Positions 60,516 to 64,000 of a stretch of DNA of 64,000 nt are shown piece after piece (the stretch's first letter is position 1; every line of letters begins with the position of its first letter). The notes under the pieces were generated by a model, which was not told the DNA's origin, did not search any database, and saw only the letters and a list, made by a program, of their open reading frames with translations. This DNA is from Apricaphanius iberus (taxonomy: Eukaryota > Chordata > Actinopteri > Cyprinodontiformes > Aphaniidae), in the NCBI GenBank assembly GCA_028564705.1, contig JAPXFQ010002161.1:124001-188000 (forward strand), in the 5' to 3' direction. A program made the translations under genes and the position numbers.

Positions 60516-63032
60516 GTGGGTTTAATGCTCTATCCATACTGACTCGGGGTAAATCCAGCAAACAAAACTTTTTTTTTTCTTCTACTGTAGATCTTCTTAG
60601 GGTAGAATTTTAAAATGGATCAGGGATTTTTCCAAGCATAAAAAAGGTATACCAAACTAGTTTAAAAATGTATTTTTCTTACTTTGGTAATTCATTGCAG
60701 ATTAGCCAGGTCCAGTGGTTGCAGATATTGAGACAAAACTGAGCTAAATTTGTTCAGAACATTCTTGCCAAGTGACATAACTCAGAAAAAATAGTATGAA
60801 TAATTTTTGAAAATATAATTACTGTTTTGTGATCCTTCATAGCCCAAATTAAAGTTATAAATGATATAACTGATTATTGGCACATCTCTAGATAATTCAG
60901 ATAATAAAATCAAATTGAGCCAGGTTTTTAAAAAAAATGCAGAATGTTATTATGATGATGAAATTTGAGAATTATAAAGTATAGAATTTCAAAACAGAAA
61001 GTTACTGACTAAATTTATTTTGTCATTATTGTGACATTATTGTTGGGATATTATTACACCCCTAAACTGACTAATATTCGTCTGCAATTTATTATTAGTG
61101 AGGATCTTAGTTTAAATTTATGCCATGAAGATAATCTAATTATAACAATGAGTCGAGAAAGGGTGTATTTATTCAGCTGTTACTTCTGTTTGTTTTTAAA
61201 TGGTTTCACCGTTTGAGCTCACCTCTGAGCTACTGCACCTACTATCTCCTTCTCCGTCAGTCAGACCACCTGGCCAGGTGTGGAGGTGCATAGGAGAGCT
61301 CGGGGGAGACTGACTTTGCCGTTTCAGCTCCCAGATTACAGAATATTTTACGCTGCAAACTAATAAAGCATCTTCACACGCCATTTTTAAATCTGCTCCT
61401 CAGATCTACCTCCTCTCTTTGGCTTATGTTCTTGTATAAGCCAGTAATTCAGTTTTTTTTTTCCCTGTTCTACGTTGCTACTTTTTCTTGATTTCATTTA
61501 TACATATAAAAACTTAATTTTTAAAAATGTTTTGTGTGTCTATTTTTTGTTTTTTGTTCAGCACTTGGGTCAGTGCCTGCTGTTTTTAAATTTCTTTAAG
61601 AATAAAGCTGGCTTGGCTTGAGTGAATGCCCATCATCATTATTTTTTTCTTGAAATATCTTTCCAAACGATAAAAACATTTTTTTTTAACAACTTGATTC
61701 CTTTGTTGTGCTAGTTAGGATTTGCAGTGTTTTCATTGGCCCGGGTGTGACCATGTTGTGAGCACTGGGTGGCGTTTTCCTTTTGTTTATTTCTGTCTGT
61801 ACTGTAGTATGTTAGGGGCCAGGGGCCAGCTGTTTAATTACCTCATTTTGTTCGTTATGTTGTGTGAGAGCAAACGTTATCTCGAGCCGCACCATGCCGG
61901 ACTCACAACCTCTCACAGTTTCCACCATGCTGCAGATGGAAAATCCAAATTGTATATCTGGCCCAGTGCTTACCTCAGGAAATGGATGTCCTTCCCTCAG
62001 AGCAACAATGAGATGGGTAGTGTGTCCTCAAGTCTGTATCCAACCTCCCTACTGTACTTTCAAGGTTTTATAACGTCAGTATTTACTTGCATAGCTATAC
62101 AAATTCCTCCAGAGACAGAAATCTGTATGCTGTGCTTCATGAAAACTTTAACATCTAACAAAATGTACCTCAGATTAAGCAGCAGGACATGAGAAGCGAT
62201 AATTATAAACAGTAAACCTTACCAAATAATATAAGAAGACAACATTAGTTAGGGTTTTTTATCAGACATTTACAATTTTCAAATGCCACTTCTCAAATAA
62301 TTTTGTGTGACTTGCCACTGTAGGTCAAGAATTGCTTACTTCAAAGTCTCTATTAATTACTTTGACAAATCAGCACAGGGAGTTAATGTAGACAGACACT
62401 AATAAATGTTGCTAAATATACCAATAAGGACTTCCTCTTTATAATAATAGAATGGAAAAAATTCTCGACCAGGATAACCAAAAGCAATTGGCACAAAAAA
62501 ATGGAAACTTTTATTCCCCTATCCAGTAACGTTCATATAAATTCAGAAAGTCTAATACTTATAGTTTTTGTCAGTATAGTAGTATTGTTTAAAAGTTTGA
62601 GACATTGGCAGCTGAGTGTTAACACTATTGCTTTGAGTTTTTCTGCCCAACCTGCTGTTGTGACGATAACACGGTAGTGTTACAAACGACGTGTTGTCAG
62701 ACTGGCAGGAGATACCGTCTGAGGAAAGAAAAACATACCGAGGCACGGCGATTGAACTTAACATCTGTTTCTGCTGGCTCAGCCTTTTGCTCAGACTAGA
62801 CTATTATCAGTTTCTGTTCCAGCGAGGATATTTAGCAGCTGAAATCATGCAGAAAACTACTAAGTTCATTGAGCAAACATCATACATGTAGGAAGCTGTG
62901 AAAGTGCCTAAAAGACATTCTTTGTTTTGTCCTAGTCCTGTTTTATTTTAGTCCTAGAAAAGCAGTTTTAGGTCAGTACATTATTTATTTCCAACTGGTT
63001 CATTAAGCTTCAAGTGGTGTTTTTTCTTATCT
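60516..63032 (+). other. dock9 intron 2, first part
   Basis: No exon 3 was found. An open frame at 61722-62192 starts at TTG and does not resemble DOCK sequence. The overlapping frames around 61860-62075 lack a usable phase and known motifs. The rest is AT-rich. Confidence 0.5.
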
Positions 63033-63040
63033 CAGTAGAT

Positions 63041-63352
63041 CAGGGGTCACCAACCTTTTTGAGACTGCCAGCTACTGAATGGGTACTGAGTAATACGAAG
63101 GGCAGCTTGTACACACACTTGTATGGTGTATCCTTAGTTATATTTACTAATAATTCTATGTTGATATGCCATGTCTGATCACATGTCAATTGCCTAAAAA
63201 TGTAAATAAAGATTTAAGACAGGAAATAGATACATTTCAACATGACACACTTAATTTCTAATAATCTCTAAGTGCATTTCGATTTTTTGCTATTTTTAGA
63301 ACATGCCCAGAGAGCAACTCAAGCTTTCCCTGAGATATGTTGGTGACCCCTG
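63041..63352. mobile_element. hAT MITE with perfect ends and target duplication
   Basis: The 14-bp ends CAGGGGTCACCAAC and GTTGGTGACCCCTG are perfect inverted copies, and CAGTAGAT flanks both sides (63033-63040 and 63353-63360). At 312 bases with no coding capacity, this is a textbook non-autonomous hAT insertion, probably recent compared with its neighbours. Confidence 0.93.
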
Positions 63353-63360
63353 CAGTAGAT

Positions 63361-64000
63361 TCTGATGTCCTTCTGTTGAGTTCTGGTTGAGTACCTGTCA
63401 GTTTGGTTACATTTATGGGGGCCGTCTTTTCCTCGTTACTCAGTTTTACTCATGAATCACTAATAAATGGGTGCATCATTCCTGTTTTCGTTAACTTGGC
63501 ATGTTTTGATGTTCTGTAATGGTGCGTTCATGGTGATTTTGACACCCGAAGCTCCCAAAGCCTGCCACTTGCTGAGCAAAAAAAGAACACATGGGCGGGG
63601 CTTTCTCTAGTGCCAGTTGTTTTTTATTGTGGCTGGCTAGAAAAAAATGACAACATCACTACAGTGAGATGCCCTGATTGGTTAAAGTTCAACTGGCACC
63701 GCCGAAGGTTCCACTAGCTCAACTTCTGCGTTGTTGACTTTTGCTGATTTGAAGCTTGTAATGCAGAAAAAGTTTCAAAAATTGATTGAGCCAAAGCACA
63801 CAAAGCGTCGCAGAGACTCTGAGGCCCCTCTGATGGCCCCAACTATTGACTTTACATGTTATCTCGCCACTCTTGATGTTGACGTTTTGGGCAGTGTAAA
63901 CGCACTGTTAGTATGTAACGTGCTTTGTAGCATTAATTGCGTCCAGTAATTTAAAAATGTACAGCTTTGTACATTTTACAAGTAGTCTGGCCCTAAATAG
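63361..64000 (+). other. dock9 intron 2, continuing past the window
   Basis: No exon is supported. A somewhat GC-richer stretch at about 63520-63720 (ATGGTGCGTTCATGG, ATGGGCGGGGCTTTC) looks repeat-derived. The open frame at 63731-63949 has no recognised domain. Confidence 0.5.

Noticed and set aside
61722..62192. 156-codon open frame as dock9 exon 3
   Set aside because: It starts at TTG and has no similarity to the DOCK9 segment expected after exon 2.

Overview
This window is vertebrate nuclear DNA, almost certainly from a teleost fish. It is AT-rich, has long introns with GT-AG junctions, and carries fish-type mobile DNA: CR1/L2-group LINEs, Tc1/mariner elements and hAT-type MITEs. No bacterial gene organisation is present. 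The species was not identified.

Layout. (1) 78-2177, minus strand: an intronless 699-codon gene of unknown function with three tandem repeats of about 100 residues. Its upstream region has RFX X-box-like and CRE-like sites. (2) 2838-5104: a decayed, intron-containing Tc1/mariner element with matching inverted ends. (3) 7965 to the window end, plus strand: the 5' end of a DOCK-D (zizimin) gene, best matched to dock9, a Cdc42 exchange factor. Exon 1 (7965-8081) joins in frame to a shared exon 2 (60399-60515) across a 52-kb intron. That intron holds two more candidate first exons: 48018-48188, encoding an N-terminus starting MGCTTS that suggests lipid anchoring, and 55175-55282, starting MQGKAC. 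All three end in phase 0 at a GT donor and can splice to exon 2, so the locus looks like one gene with several promoters and interchangeable N-termini. Exon 3 and the rest of the gene lie beyond the window.

The 52-kb intron is mostly mobile-element debris. It contains a 1.36-kb palindromic foldback element whose arms carry a 25-bp minisatellite (8665-10024), CR1/L2-group LINEs at 17.1-19.3, 28.5-30.8 (interrupted by another LINE) and 41.3-43.3 kb, a different LINE fragment at 38.1-38.9 kb, a Tc1 fragment at 34.4-34.6 kb, and several MITEs. Another MITE follows exon 2. The MITEs at 32193-32733 and 63041-63352 have perfect 8-bp target duplications.

The most interesting points are the dock9 alternative first exons, the unidentified repeat-containing gene with its promoter, and the foldback element. 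All family names come from recognising sequence motifs; no database search was run.
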